Positions 1 through 9,050 are shown, numbered from the stretch's first letter. The stretch: DNA of 64,000 nucleotides from Deltaproteobacteria bacterium (GCA_016875195.1 VGRY01000009.1:1-64000), one strand, 5' to 3'. Notes: a model not told the origin generated them from the sequence alone. Translations and numbers: made by a program.

Positions 1-198
1 CCCGACTCCTTCGTGGCCGAGAATCATGGGAAGTCGGGTCCGGGGATCCCTTCCTTCCCACATATGGACATCCGAGCCGCAGATGCCTGCGGCTTCAACT
101 TTGACGAGAACTTCGCCCCCCTTCAATGCCGGAATGGGAAAGGTCTTAATGACCAGAGGTTGATTGAAATTTTCAAGAACAACGGTTTTGGCTTCCAT
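1..198 (-). CDS. Zinc-dependent alcohol dehydrogenase (MDR family), N-terminal part, cut by window edge
   Basis: Reading the minus strand from 198 gives an open frame that runs off the left edge. About 66 residues are visible. They carry the start of the GroES-like domain of medium-chain dehydrogenases: VLVKVEAAGICGSDVH, where the Cys is the first catalytic-zinc ligand, followed by LGHEGVG, where His-Glu are the next zinc-site residues. The start is set by GAGGGG seven bases upstream of ATG. It lies 17 bases downstream of the cupin gene and probably belongs to the tct operon. The family oxidises alcohols or polyols with NAD(P); the substrate cannot be told because the Rossmann half is outside the window. 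Confidence 0.85.
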   Translation of the reverse strand, partial: MEAKTVVLENFNQPLVIKTFPIPALKGGEVLVKVEAAGICGSDVHMWEGRDPRTRLPMILGHEGVG

Positions 199-215
199 TC
201 ATTTACCCCTCAGCC

Positions 216-590
216 CTACGCTAATTTTCCAGCCATCTCTTCGGACCAGTGATTGGCCATCCCTGCCGGAGAAAAAATAAAAATCATGATCATTTCATCA
301 TCCCCTGTATTCTGGAGAAGGTGTTCTGCATTGGGTTCGATAAAGACCGCGCTGACGGCCTCAACGATTTTTTCTTTGGAACCAACCCTCATTTTGCCGA
401 CTCCCTTGAGAAGAATGTAAATCTCCTCATTGGAGTGTGCGTGGAGAGGGATTCTTCCGTTTGGCTGAATGACGACATAACCTGAGGTAAAACTTTTTAC
501 GGGCAATTGATTCGGGCCTGTCAACACCCGGGTCGTTCTTCCTGCGGGGAAGGTCATCCCTTCGACGTCATCCAGTTTTACAATTTTCAT
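216..590 (-). CDS. Single-domain cupin protein
   Basis: A 124-residue one-domain cupin. Cupin motif 1 is seen as GRIPLHAHSNEEIYILLKG, with two His and a Glu able to bind a metal. Motif 2 lies in the stretch around IEPNAEHLLQNTGDDE, with its His. The length is normal for small cupins. A GGAAAGG ribosome site precedes the ATG. It sits between the tctA permease and the alcohol dehydrogenase on the same strand, so it is probably a catabolic isomerase, dioxygenase or sugar/acid-binding helper for the imported compound. No specific reaction can be assigned. Confidence 0.85.
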   Translation of the reverse strand: MKIVKLDDVEGMTFPAGRTTRVLTGPNQLPVKSFTSGYVVIQPNGRIPLHAHSNEEIYILLKGVGKMRVGSKEKIVEAVSAVFIEPNAEHLLQNTGDDEMIMIFIFSPAGMANHWSEEMAGKLA

Positions 591-641
591 TCAGCCTTTC
601 CGTATTTTAATTTTAAAAATTTCCTCATTCTTCCAATCAGC

Positions 642-2186
642 CTAACGGTAAGAGAAGAGTCTTCGAGATCCTGACCAGACCTTATGAAATGCCTTCTGCA
701 GAGCATGCCTCAACGGATCGATGCTGAGGATGATCGATGAGAAGGTAATCAACCACAACACCAGGCAGATAGGACGGGTGAAGAATGGGGTCAGATCTCC
801 ATCGGTCAGAACCAGACCGCGGCGCAGATTTTTATCCATGAGATCGCCGAGGATGATCCCGAGCACCAGCGGAGCCATAGGATACTTCATCTGCCGGAGG
901 ATGTAACCGACAACACCAAACCCGATCATCACATAGATGTCGAAGAGCCTGCTGGTAATGGCATACGAGCCGATGGCACAGAGGACAAAGACCACTGGCA
1001 TGAGACGGGTTTTGGGGATCGCCAATACCTTGAGGAGCAGTTTGGAGAGTCCCACCCCATAGATTAAGATCGCGAGTGTGGCAAAGAAGACCATTGCCAC
1101 CACCTGGTAGACGAACTGGGGCGATTCGACCATGATCAGGGGGCCGGGCCGGAGGCCATGAATGAACATGGCGGCTAGCAGAACCGCAGCAGGGGCTGAG
1201 CCTGGGATGGCGAGGGTGAGCGCAGGGATGATGGCGCCAGGCACGACAGAATTATTACCTGTCTCAGCCGCCATCAGGCCTTCAATCGAACCCTTTCCAA
1301 ACTTCTCTTTCTCCTTACTCTTCCTTCGAGCCGCCGCATAGGAGACCCATGCTCCGATGTCCTCTCCGACGCCAGGGATGATGCCGATCAGAGTTCCGAT
1401 GAGGCCGCTACGAATGATTGTACGCCAGTAGCGAAGCACATCCAAAATTTTTGGAAAGACACTATCTCTGGGAGCATCTGCCATCTTCGCCGGAGGATTT
1501 TGCATCACAGTCAAAACTTCGGCAAAGCCGAATGCGCCTACCATGGCCGGGATGAGGGCAAACCCTCCCAAGAGTTCTGTTGTTCCGTAAGTGAAACGTT
1601 CGTAGGCGTGGATTCCTTCCTGGCCTACCATGGCCACCAAAAGACCTAAGAAACCCGCAATCCAGCCCTTGATCGGATCTTCCAGGGCGGTGAGGTGACC
1701 TGAGATGACAATTCCAAAGATGGCCAGCCAGAAGAACTCGTAGGACTGAAATTTTAATGCATAATTTCCCAGAATAGGTGCAATCGTAGCCAGAAAGAAC
1801 ATTCCGATAAAACTGCCGAGCACTGAGCCTGATGTAGCCACTCCCATGGCCCGGCCGGCCAGCCCTTGCATGGCCAGTGGAAAGCCATCCAATGTTGTGG
1901 CGGCATTGGCAGGCGTTCCTGGGATATTGATGAGAATCGCTGTCCGACTCCCCCCATAGATGGCGCCTACATAAACGCATATGAGAACCAGGATAGCAAG
2001 GTCTGCCGACAGTTTGTAAGTCAATGTGGTGATCAGGGCGATTCCCATGGTGGCCGTGAGACCGGGGAGTGCTCCGATGATGATGCCGAGAAGCGTTGAC
2101 CAGGCTATATGGAAGATCGCCAGGGGTGTAATGAATCCCGCAATGGCACTGAGAAATCTCGCTAAATTATCTATCAGTACGGTCAT
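642..2186 (-). CDS. tctA: Tripartite tricarboxylate transporter permease TctA
   Basis: Large membrane subunit of a TTT-type secondary importer, about 514 residues and roughly twelve membrane segments. Family motifs are clear: GALPGLTATMG near residue 40, PGTPANAATTLDGFPLA near 90, then PGVGEDIGAW and PGSAPAAVLLAA. A longer frame starts at 2312, but its first 42 residues are not TctA-like and would overlap tctB by 110 bases. I therefore take the Met at 2186, which is 16 bases after the tctB stop. It works with TctB and the periplasmic receptor TctC, driven by an ion gradient. Confidence 0.92.
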   Translation of the reverse strand: MTVLIDNLARFLSAIAGFITPLAIFHIAWSTLLGIIIGALPGLTATMGIALITTLTYKLSADLAILVLICVYVGAIYGGSRTAILINIPGTPANAATTLDGFPLAMQGLAGRAMGVATSGSVLGSFIGMFFLATIAPILGNYALKFQSYEFFWLAIFGIVISGHLTALEDPIKGWIAGFLGLLVAMVGQEGIHAYERFTYGTTELLGGFALIPAMVGAFGFAEVLTVMQNPPAKMADAPRDSVFPKILDVLRYWRTIIRSGLIGTLIGIIPGVGEDIGAWVSYAAARRKSKEKEKFGKGSIEGLMAAETGNNSVVPGAIIPALTLAIPGSAPAAVLLAAMFIHGLRPGPLIMVESPQFVYQVVAMVFFATLAILIYGVGLSKLLLKVLAIPKTRLMPVVFVLCAIGSYAITSRLFDIYVMIGFGVVGYILRQMKYPMAPLVLGIILGDLMDKNLRRGLVLTDGDLTPFFTRPICLVLWLITFSSIILSIDPLRHALQKAFHKVWSGSRRLFSYR

Positions 2187-2202
2187 ACTCTTATCCCAAA
2201 CA

Positions 2203-2709
2203 TCATGGAAGTGATACGAGGAAGAGACGTTCGAAGACCAATGTGATGGCTGCGGAGGAAAGGATTGCAATGAGGACAGCCGAGATGAGGCCTCTCCTCC
2301 TTTGAACACCATTCAAACCTCGTTCCCATTCAAAAAGAAGAATGAACACCAATATAAAAAGGCCTGTGGCTAACCAGTAGGGCAGGGTTCCTATGAGAAA
2401 GATGGAATAGCCCATGGTTAGTATGGCTGTTAAGAGGAGACGCTGATTGCCGGAATGGTTGAACAGGCGACGGAAACCCTCATGGTTAATCTTCAAACGA
2501 TGGCCTCCACGTCTGATGGATCGGATGACAAGGATTATCCCAAAGAGGAGAAGTACCATCCCGACAAAAGCCGTCACAACCCCCGGCACGCTTAAAGGAT
2601 GCACCTTGAGATGTTCGAGTCGCGGCATCCGCCAAGACTCAATGATGACATAGAGACTGAGAAGTATCAGAGCAATTCCTGTGAAAAAGTCCGCTCTTGC
2701 CATTGCCAT
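2203..2709 (-). CDS. tctB: Tripartite tricarboxylate transporter small subunit TctB
   Basis: A small membrane protein of about 168 residues with four hydrophobic segments, the size and profile of the TctB family. It begins MAMARADFFTGIALILLSLY and shows the usual pattern of one N-terminal helix, a short loop with the VHPLSVPG stretch, then three more helices. The ATG at 2709 follows a GAGG eight bases away; an upstream ATG at 2724 is possible. It lies between tctC and tctA in the normal order for these operons. TctB assists the TctA permease; its exact role is poorly known. Confidence 0.88.
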   Translation of the reverse strand: MAMARADFFTGIALILLSLYVIIESWRMPRLEHLKVHPLSVPGVVTAFVGMVLLLFGIILVIRSIRRGGHRLKINHEGFRRLFNHSGNQRLLLTAILTMGYSIFLIGTLPYWLATGLFILVFILLFEWERGLNGVQRRRGLISAVLIAILSSAAITLVFERLFLVSLP

Positions 2710-2786
2710 TACCTGACCTCGCATCCTTTAAAAAAAGAGAGAGGGCGGGTTCCTTTCGAAACCCGCCCCTGTTTAAATGCTCTTTT

Positions 2787-3794
2787 TTATTGCCGTGGCA
2801 TTCCAACTTCATCCGGCTTCACTTTAGCCTTTCCCCCATCATAGAGTCCCCAAGCTGCATTCACAATGGTTGGCCAAGCCTTTTTAAAAGCTTCCTCTCC
2901 ATAGTAAGGGGCTACGATCTGGCCCCGAAGCCTTGCAAACTCTTGCAAGGCTTTGGAGTTTGCAACCTTTTCACGCCAAACCTTATTCATGGTTTCCACC
3001 ACTTCCTTCGGGGCGCATTTGGGCACCCAGATGCCAAAATAGATGGGATCAGCGGCAACCTTGGGAAGCCACTTGGTGGCGGTTGGGACAGTACCGTAAC
3101 CCTCGATGGATAAGTCCTCGGGAGCGAGAGCTGCCAGAGGGCGAAGCTTTTTGCCGCGGATCATTTCGATCTGTTCGCTGAGAAGCTGGGTTGTTGCCAT
3201 TGTTTCACCTGAGACAGTGGCAATGACAGCAGGAGCTCCGCCATCGTAACTGACCAGTTTGTAGTCACCGCCATTGACACGCTTGACCGCCTCGATGGCC
3301 GAGTGACCGGCTGATGGGATGCCGGCGATGGCAACGGATATCTTTTTGGGATCCTTCTTCATGATATCGAGAAATTCAGCGAAGTCCTTGATGGGCGCCC
3401 CTGGAGTGACAGAGACCAGAGTGGCGTTGGCGCTGTTGAGATAGACGTTCCAATCCTGGACTTTTGTGGTCACCGTTCCGGTAATGATATAGGTGCCCAG
3501 GTCTTTCACCGCGCCTGATGCCCAGGTATACCCATCACAGGGTGAGTCGATCACACTCTTCGTTCCAATGGCTCCGCCCCCTCCGGGCTGGTTTACAACG
3601 ACAACCTTCTGACCCAGTGCATCTTCAAGATCACCGACGATGGACCGAACCGCCTGATCAGTAGATCCACCCGCTCCCCAGGGCACAATGATTCGAATGG
3701 GCTTATTCGGTTTCCATTCCTGAGCATGGGCAAAGCCCCAGAAAATGAAAACCCCTGTTAACACCAATGCAATGACCAAACTTTTCCGCCTCAT
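2787..3794 (-). CDS. tctC: Tripartite tricarboxylate transporter substrate-binding protein (TctC/Bug family)
   Basis: Periplasmic receptor of the TTT importer, 335 residues. The signal peptide runs to about FAHAQ. The mature part opens with the Bug-family signature KPIRIIVPWGAGGSTD, whose Gly-Gly-Ser-Thr-Asp residues bind the ligand carboxylate. A second binding loop is seen around QPGGGGAIGTK. The start at 3794 is chosen over 3815 because an AAAGGAGG lies eight bases upstream of it. It is the first gene of tctC-tctB-tctA-cupin-dehydrogenase. Bug proteins bind organic acids such as tricarboxylates; the ligand is not predictable here. Confidence 0.92.
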   Translation of the reverse strand: MRRKSLVIALVLTGVFIFWGFAHAQEWKPNKPIRIIVPWGAGGSTDQAVRSIVGDLEDALGQKVVVVNQPGGGGAIGTKSVIDSPCDGYTWASGAVKDLGTYIITGTVTTKVQDWNVYLNSANATLVSVTPGAPIKDFAEFLDIMKKDPKKISVAIAGIPSAGHSAIEAVKRVNGGDYKLVSYDGGAPAVIATVSGETMATTQLLSEQIEMIRGKKLRPLAALAPEDLSIEGYGTVPTATKWLPKVAADPIYFGIWVPKCAPKEVVETMNKVWREKVANSKALQEFARLRGQIVAPYYGEEAFKKAWPTIVNAAWGLYDGGKAKVKPDEVGMPRQ

Positions 3795-3834
3795 AAACTT
3801 ATTTCCTCCTTTCAATTTTTAAATTCTGACTAAA

Positions 3835-3862
3835 TTTATCATATTCGAATTGCTCATGTCAA
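3835..3862 (-). promoter_or_regulatory. Probable sigma-70 promoter of the tct operon
   Basis: On the minus strand TTGACA (3862-3857) is followed after 16 bases by GATAAA (3840-3835), about 40 bases upstream of the tctC start. The -35 box is perfect and the -10 box matches four of six. Confidence 0.5.
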
Positions 3863-3919
3863 AATCGTTCAAACAATAGTGACAATCGTATTAGTTTAGC
3901 CCTTTGAAACGGTTATCAG

Positions 3920-4048
3920 AATACCAGGATATCAGGAAGTGGACATCAGGATATTAGAACATCAGGCTGAAAAAGAAGCCCTCGCCTGGTCTCCTGATTT
4001 CCGGGTCCCCTGCCTCCTGATGTCCTGGTCACCTGATACTCGCCTGAA
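3920..4048. repeat. Intergenic repeat built of inverted 'ATCAGG' units
   Basis: The stretch contains several copies of CAGGATATCAGG-like words on the left and their complements (CCTGATGTCCTGG, CACCTGAT) on the right, so it can fold into a long imperfect hairpin. It fills the 295-base gap between tctC and the ABM gene. No coding potential was seen. It may act as a terminator-like barrier for the upstream minus-strand operon or be a REP-like element. Confidence 0.5.
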
Positions 4049-4109
4049 TCCTACGTTTGCAGAATTAAGTAGTTTGCCAACCTCAAAACGTTAAAGTGAT
4101 ACTGACAAT

Positions 4110-4403
4110 CTATTTCTGTCCAATCACCTCATAGACCTGGACACTGCTTTCGCTGTAAAGGGCTTTGATTTTTGGAGAGAGGGCCTTATGATCAGCAGAA
4201 TCCCTCCAGGCAGCCGCTGTCTCAAGGGATTGGAACCGGATCACCATCTGGTAGATGGCCTCCTTTTCATGTTCCTTGATTAGAGTCACGGAGACAAAGC
4301 CGGGCTGCCTTGACATAGCCGCACTATAATCTTCTTTAAAGAGTGTTTCAAAATCTTTTTCTTTTCCAGGAATAACATTGAAGGTCGCATGGCGCTCGAT
4401 CAT
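4110..4403 (-). CDS. ABM-domain (antibiotic biosynthesis monooxygenase-like) protein
   Basis: A 97-residue ferredoxin-like alpha/beta protein of the ABM family. It starts MIERHATFNVIPGKEKDFE and contains the typical PGFVSVTLIKE and QMVIRFQSLETAAAWRDS stretches, where the Trp of the last one is conserved. ABM proteins are small dimeric monooxygenases, isomerases or heme-degrading enzymes; many are unassigned. It is the last gene of the ribose-type ABC operon, 59 bases after the permease, so it may act on the imported compound. The function is inferred only at family level. Confidence 0.8.
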   Translation of the reverse strand: MIERHATFNVIPGKEKDFETLFKEDYSAAMSRQPGFVSVTLIKEHEKEAIYQMVIRFQSLETAAAWRDSADHKALSPKIKALYSESSVQVYEVIGQK

Positions 4404-4462
4404 TTTTACCCCCCATAATTATGTCAAACTTGTAGGGAACGGTTTAACCATTCCCCGCTTCA

Positions 4463-5437
4463 CTAAGATCGCCCTTTATACAGGGTGATCGAGATGATGA
4501 TGACAATGCCTTTCACCACATGTTGATAGAACCCTGAAACATTGAGAAGGTTGAGCAGGTTATTGATGGTGGAGATGATGAGGACACCGAGCACGGTTCC
4601 TCCAAGTCCTCCTATTCCTCCCGAGAGAGAGGTTCCTCCCATCACGACTGCAGCGATGGAATCGAGCTCAAACCCTTGTCCCACAAAAGGGTCTCCAACC
4701 GTCAGCCTTGCAGCGAGGCTGATGCCAGCCACGGCGGCCATGAACCCGCATAGCGTATAAACCCCCAGTTTTTGAGAAAGAGTCTTAATGCCCGAAAGAT
4801 AGGCGGCGTTTTCATTGGCACCGATTGCATAGGTATATCGTCCGAAGGTGGTCTTTCGAAGGATAAATAGGGAGATCAAAACAACAAGTAGGGCAAGGAG
4901 CGTTAGAATTGGGAAGGGACCAAACCTGCCTGCCCCTATGAATTGGATGACTGGACTGACACGACCCGTGGGATAACCTCCGGTGTAAATCAGGGCGACC
5001 CCCTGGACAATGGTCATCATACCGAGGGTCACTACAAACGGAGGGATTCTCCGCAGGGTCACTATAAGCCCGTTGATCAGGCCGATGAGGGACCCCATCA
5101 AGAGAGCAACCAGGATGCTCGGAAGGGTCCAGGCATCACCTCGCATCATCATGGTGCATAAGATGCAACTGGTTAGGCTGATGATGGATCCCACAGACAG
5201 GTCTATGCCTCCCGCCAAGATGGCGAAGGTCTGCCCCACACTCACAATGGCCAACGGACCAGCCTGCCGGGCCAGGTTGAAGAGGTTGGTTGGCTTCAGG
5301 AAGGTCGGGGAAAGGATGGCTGCCGCACAAAAGAGGCCCGCAAATCCGATGAAGATAGCGATACCCTGGCTGGTGAGATGAAACTTCGGAATCCTGCCTA
5401 TCTCTTTCTCACCGCTTTCCCCAAAGCTCAATCTCAT
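4463..5437 (-). CDS. Ribose/sugar-type ABC transporter permease (RbsC family)
   Basis: Inner-membrane permease of 324 residues with eight to ten hydrophobic segments. The RbsC-family core is seen: VGQTFAILAGGIDLSVGSI near residue 70 and AYLSGIKTLSQKLGVYTLCG near 215, then TVGDPFVGQGFELDSIAAVV and MGGTSLSGGIGGLGG. The start codon lies 29 bases inside the isochorismatase gene and has its own GGAGGTG site, so the overlap is real and suggests coupled translation. It should form a homodimer with the ATPase at 6058-7623. The substrate need not be a sugar. Confidence 0.9.
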   Translation of the reverse strand: MRLSFGESGEKEIGRIPKFHLTSQGIAIFIGFAGLFCAAAILSPTFLKPTNLFNLARQAGPLAIVSVGQTFAILAGGIDLSVGSIISLTSCILCTMMMRGDAWTLPSILVALLMGSLIGLINGLIVTLRRIPPFVVTLGMMTIVQGVALIYTGGYPTGRVSPVIQFIGAGRFGPFPILTLLALLVVLISLFILRKTTFGRYTYAIGANENAAYLSGIKTLSQKLGVYTLCGFMAAVAGISLAARLTVGDPFVGQGFELDSIAAVVMGGTSLSGGIGGLGGTVLGVLIISTINNLLNLLNVSGFYQHVVKGIVIIISITLYKGRS

Positions 5438-6068
5438 CTTTCACCTCCTTCGATTTAATGACCCGTGCATAAGCTCGCTGAATAATATCCAGGGTAGCCG
5501 ATTGAATGGCGGGCCAAAGGGTTGCCACTGCATCCTCCACAACGACCATCTTGTATTCCCGGTCGAAAGCGCCGATGATCGTGGCAAAGACGCAGATGTC
5601 CGTCATGATCCCCGTAACAATCAGCGATTTAATATTCTGTGCCCTCAGGGCTCCGTCAAGTGCGGTTTGATTAAAGGCGTTATACCAGTTCTTTTTCACA
5701 ACAAGCTCTCCAGGTTGAGGCTGAAGGTCGGGGATCGTATTCACATTCTCTTCCCCTTCCAGGCAGCAACTGGAGGGTATCCCAAAGCCTTTCGGCGCTC
5801 CCGGTGCTGCCCTCAGATGTTCAGGGTGAAGCTGGCCAAGCAGAATCGGAACTTTTTCAGAATAAATATACTCCGTAAAGATCACGGGTATCTTCTTCTT
5901 TCTGCAAAAGCTCGCAAGATCTTTGATGACAGGGACTAAATTCCAGGCAGGGGGTACTTCCATCGCTTCGCCTCGATCCATGAACCCCTTCTGCATATCG
6001 ATGATGAGGAGCGCTGTCCGATCAGGCTCAAGTTTAAGGACACGTTCGAAACATTCTTTACGATCCAT
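5409..6068 (-). CDS. Isochorismatase-family cysteine hydrolase
   Basis: A 219-residue member of the cysteine hydrolase family that includes isochorismatase, nicotinamidase, N-carbamoylsarcosine amidase and biuret hydrolase. The catalytic triad is visible: Asp in ALLIIDMQKGF, Lys in LVVKKNWYNAF and Cys in VTGIMTDICVFA. A cis-peptide-forming Gly-Ile-Met precedes the Cys loop. The start at 6068, behind GGAGG, replaces an upstream in-frame Met at 6104. It overlaps the ATPase gene by 11 bases and the permease gene by 29, placing it firmly inside the ABC operon. An imported amide or ureide is a reasonable guess for its substrate. Confidence 0.88.
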   Translation of the reverse strand: MDRKECFERVLKLEPDRTALLIIDMQKGFMDRGEAMEVPPAWNLVPVIKDLASFCRKKKIPVIFTEYIYSEKVPILLGQLHPEHLRAAPGAPKGFGIPSSCCLEGEENVNTIPDLQPQPGELVVKKNWYNAFNQTALDGALRAQNIKSLIVTGIMTDICVFATIIGAFDREYKMVVVEDAVATLWPAIQSATLDIIQRAYARVIKSKEVKDEIELWGKR

Positions 6069-7623
6069 GACTGCCTCCTTGGCCGGCAGAGCCGGTGGCT
6101 GCAAGCAGCATCACCTTTTCCGGATTGGCTTGTTCAACCGGCAGATCCGCAACAATCCGGCCCTCTGCCATGACGAGAATTCGATGACTCAATTGAAAGA
6201 TTTCCGGCAGTTCCGAGGAGATCATCAGGATCCCCATTCCTTCTTTTGCCAGATCTTTCATCAACCGGTGAATCTCTGATTTAGTGCCTACATCGACCCC
6301 TTTGGTCGGTTCATCCAGAATTAGAATTTTAGGTTTGAGCGCCAGCCACCTGGCCAACAAGACCTTTTGTTGATTTCCTCCGCTTAGGGCTATGACCTTC
6401 TGGCTTAGGCCGGGGGTAGCGATTTGCAACTGTCTGAGAAATCGAGAAGCCAATTGGCCTTCACTTTTTTCATCCAATCCTATCCATCGCTGAAACCGGT
6501 CCATCTGGGGAAGAGCGATGTTTTCAGTGATCGTCATGGAGAGGACGAGTCCTCGGGCATGGCGGTCTTCGGGGACATAACCTATTTGGGCGCTGATCGC
6601 ATCACGCGGATTATCAATTTTGACCGGTAACCCATCAATCATTATTTTTCCGTCGATTACCTCCCGAGCTCCGAACAGCAAATCAGCGAGTCTTGTCCGT
6701 CCGGCTCCCACCAGCCCTGTGATACCTAAGATCTCTCCCTGATGCAAAGTGAAGTTAGCTTCTTTTATTCCAGACCCGGAAAGGTTTTGAACCTCCAAAA
6801 GAGGATGCTCCCTCTTCTGAGATGAGGACCGGGTCCAATCAATTTGTCGGCCCACCATCCACTGAACGACCTGTTCCATCGTCAATTGGCTAACCGACCC
6901 TCCACCCACACGTTTCCCGTCTCTTAACACCACAATCCGGTCTGCGATTTGAAAAATCTCCTCCAGGCGGTGGGAAACAAAGACGATTCCAAGGCCCCGG
7001 GTTTTAAGATCCCGGATGACCTCGAAGATATGAATGACCTCATGCTCGGAAAGGGCAGAGGTCAATTCATCAATGACAATCAACCGGGCGTTCACCGAAA
7101 GTGCCTTTGCCAGTTCAACGATCTGTTGCTGGGCTGCTCCCAGCTCTGCGACTCGAAGTCCAGGAGAGATGGGAGACTGGATTGATCTTAAGAGTTTTTG
7201 AGCTTCTGATTTCATTTGCCTGTCATCAATCAGGCCCGTACGTGTTCGTGGTTCTCTGCCCAGGAAGATATTTTCAGCTACCGTGAGGCTCGGAATCAGG
7301 TTTGGAGTTTGATGGATGATGGCGATGCCCAACCGATGAGCATCGATAGGTCGTTTTGGCCTTATCCTTTTTCCATGGAGGAATATTTCTCCTTCATCTT
7401 GTGTAAAAAAACCCGTTGGGGCAGGATGAGGATTGAGGATTTCCAGCAAGGTCGTTTTCCCCGCCCCATTTTCCCCGACCAAACCAACCACCTCTCCGGC
7501 ATGGACCTCGAAATCGACCCGATCGAGGGCCATCACCCCCGGAAATCGTTTCGTAATCTTGGCCATCTGGAGGAGGGGAAGATTGCTCTCTCTCCCCTTT
7601 CCGACATCTATACTTTCGTCCAT
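6058..7623 (-). CDS. Sugar-type ABC transporter ATP-binding protein (RbsA/MglA family)
   Basis: A 521-residue ATPase with two fused nucleotide-binding domains, as in RbsA. Domain 1 has Walker A GENGAGKTT near residue 53 and Walker B LIVIDELTSAL. Domain 2 has the usual degenerate Walker A, GLVGAGRTRLADLLFG, with signature LSGGNQQKVLLARWL and Walker B ILILDEPTKGVDVGT. It is five bases after the binding-protein gene and overlaps the isochorismatase gene by 11 bases. It energises import through the RbsC-type permease. A degenerate second Walker A is normal for this family. Confidence 0.93.
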   Translation of the reverse strand: MDESIDVGKGRESNLPLLQMAKITKRFPGVMALDRVDFEVHAGEVVGLVGENGAGKTTLLEILNPHPAPTGFFTQDEGEIFLHGKRIRPKRPIDAHRLGIAIIHQTPNLIPSLTVAENIFLGREPRTRTGLIDDRQMKSEAQKLLRSIQSPISPGLRVAELGAAQQQIVELAKALSVNARLIVIDELTSALSEHEVIHIFEVIRDLKTRGLGIVFVSHRLEEIFQIADRIVVLRDGKRVGGGSVSQLTMEQVVQWMVGRQIDWTRSSSQKREHPLLEVQNLSGSGIKEANFTLHQGEILGITGLVGAGRTRLADLLFGAREVIDGKIMIDGLPVKIDNPRDAISAQIGYVPEDRHARGLVLSMTITENIALPQMDRFQRWIGLDEKSEGQLASRFLRQLQIATPGLSQKVIALSGGNQQKVLLARWLALKPKILILDEPTKGVDVGTKSEIHRLMKDLAKEGMGILMISSELPEIFQLSHRILVMAEGRIVADLPVEQANPEKVMLLAATGSAGQGGSHGS

Positions 7624-7628
7624 GAATC

Positions 7629-8603
7629 TTACCAGACCCAGGTATCATCGGGCCCGTCCATCTTGACCCATTGATCGATATTGTACGAATTCACAACCGG
7701 AGCATAGGTTGGGTTGAGCTTGGGGAGTTTTTCTCCGGCCAGTAGGCGAAGACCGACACGGAACCCCTCGACGCCAACCCGGGTGGGCTCCATGACCGTG
7801 GAATGCATGTTTCCTCTCTTAATCTCCTTTAGGACATGATTTTCACTGCCGATTGAAACGACGATGACCTTTCCTGCTTTTCCGGCATTCTTCAAAGCCT
7901 TTAACGCGCCTCTTGCCATCGTTCCCGAATGGGAGATCAGCCCGTTCAGATCAGGGTTGGCCTGGATGATGTTTTCCATAGCAGTGATCGCTTTGGCCTC
8001 CTGGTAATCGCCTGGCTGCAGAGCGACAAGCTTGATGTTCGGGTAGTTGGCCGCAGCACTCTTGATCCCTTGGGTCCGTCCCAGGCTTGACGAAGCTCCT
8101 GCAATGCCTTCGATCACAGCCACCTTGCCTTCCATCCCTAAAATCCGGGCCATTTCAACGAAGGCACTTGTTCCGAGGGCAACGTCATCATTCCAGACTA
8201 AAGCGGTATAGTTCTTATTGGAGGTCTCCCGCTGGACCACGACCAGAGGGACTTTCTTCTCGACCGCCTTATCCACTACAGGATTGACCCCGTGAAGCGT
8301 GGTTGGGCTGAGCATGAGAAGATCAACTCCCTTTGCTAAAAGGTCTTCAGAATCTGAAATCTGTTTCGCTGCCTTGTCCTCAGCGTTGGTGATCAGAAGA
8401 TTAACGCTGGGATATTTCTTTGCCTCTTCTTTCACCATGTCCACCATGGCGATTCTCCATGGATTTCCTAGTGAGGCATTGCTCCAACCGATCGTGAATT
8501 TCTTTCCCGCTGGTAGCTTGATATCCTGACCGTTGGCCCCGACGGCCCATAAAATAGTCGCTGTCAAACATAAAATAACCAATAAGATTTTTCTTGATCG
8601 CAT
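7629..8603 (-). CDS. Sugar-type ABC transporter substrate-binding protein (RbsB family)
   Basis: Periplasmic receptor of 324 residues. A signal peptide ends near VGANGQD. The mature part begins KKFTIGWSNASLGNPWRIAM, typical of the periplasmic-binding-protein type 1 fold, followed by DLLMLSPTTLHGVNPVV and VVVQRETSN. AAAGGAGG stands upstream of the ATG. It is the first gene of an operon in the order receptor, ATPase, hydrolase, permease, ABM protein. The ligand is unknown; RbsB-type receptors bind sugars, polyols, autoinducers and also some ureides and aromatic acids. Confidence 0.9.
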   Translation of the reverse strand: MRSRKILLVILCLTATILWAVGANGQDIKLPAGKKFTIGWSNASLGNPWRIAMVDMVKEEAKKYPSVNLLITNAEDKAAKQISDSEDLLAKGVDLLMLSPTTLHGVNPVVDKAVEKKVPLVVVQRETSNKNYTALVWNDDVALGTSAFVEMARILGMEGKVAVIEGIAGASSSLGRTQGIKSAAANYPNIKLVALQPGDYQEAKAITAMENIIQANPDLNGLISHSGTMARGALKALKNAGKAGKVIVVSIGSENHVLKEIKRGNMHSTVMEPTRVGVEGFRVGLRLLAGEKLPKLNPTYAPVVNSYNIDQWVKMDGPDDTWVW

Positions 8604-8705
8604 AATTTCCTCCTTTAGTTTTGGTTTAAAACAAATGACTCAATGGTTTGAACACTGGCATCTTTCCGGGTTCACCACCCCCTTTCGATGATATTCCTTA
8701 ATCTT

Positions 8706-9050
8706 TTAACGCCAATAGAAATAATATAACTGGGGCTTTCTTTCAATCATTTTATTAACCTCTCCAAGAGGGAATATTGCTCTTTCAACAAATTTACTGT
8801 ATACAACTGTAATGGCAAGGGATATTCCGACAACGGCTCCAAGAGAGAACCCCGCAAGAACTTCAAAGAGTGTAACTCCGATATGTACTGAAAGTATGTG
8901 TCCCCTTTTAACGAAAAAAATCAATACATCTGAAGGAGCGGGCAATAGATACAGGGGGATTGAAAACACGCTTACAAACATCTCCCAAAGGAGCATGATG
9001 AAAAGAAAAAATCCTGCTGGTAACAGATAAATTGATATCTCCTTTTTCAT
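8706..9050 (-). pseudogene. Truncated ABC transporter permease (SsuC/TauC type), N-terminal remnant
   Basis: The 114-residue frame begins like nitrate/taurine-type permeases: two membrane segments, then the LLPAPSDVLIFF and HIGVTLFEVLAGFSLGAVVG stretches and FVERAIFPLGEV. After residue 95 similarity stops and the protein ends, although the family is about 250 residues with the EAA loop in the missing part. It cannot form a transporter. The region is richer in A+T than the genes around it. A 23-residue frame just upstream, ending in an ATGA overlap, may be another scrap. I judge it a remnant of a lost operon. Confidence 0.7.

Noticed and set aside
13-252. Plus-strand frame of 79 codons at the left edge
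   Set aside because: It is the shadow of the alcohol dehydrogenase and cupin genes on the minus strand, whose motifs are clear.
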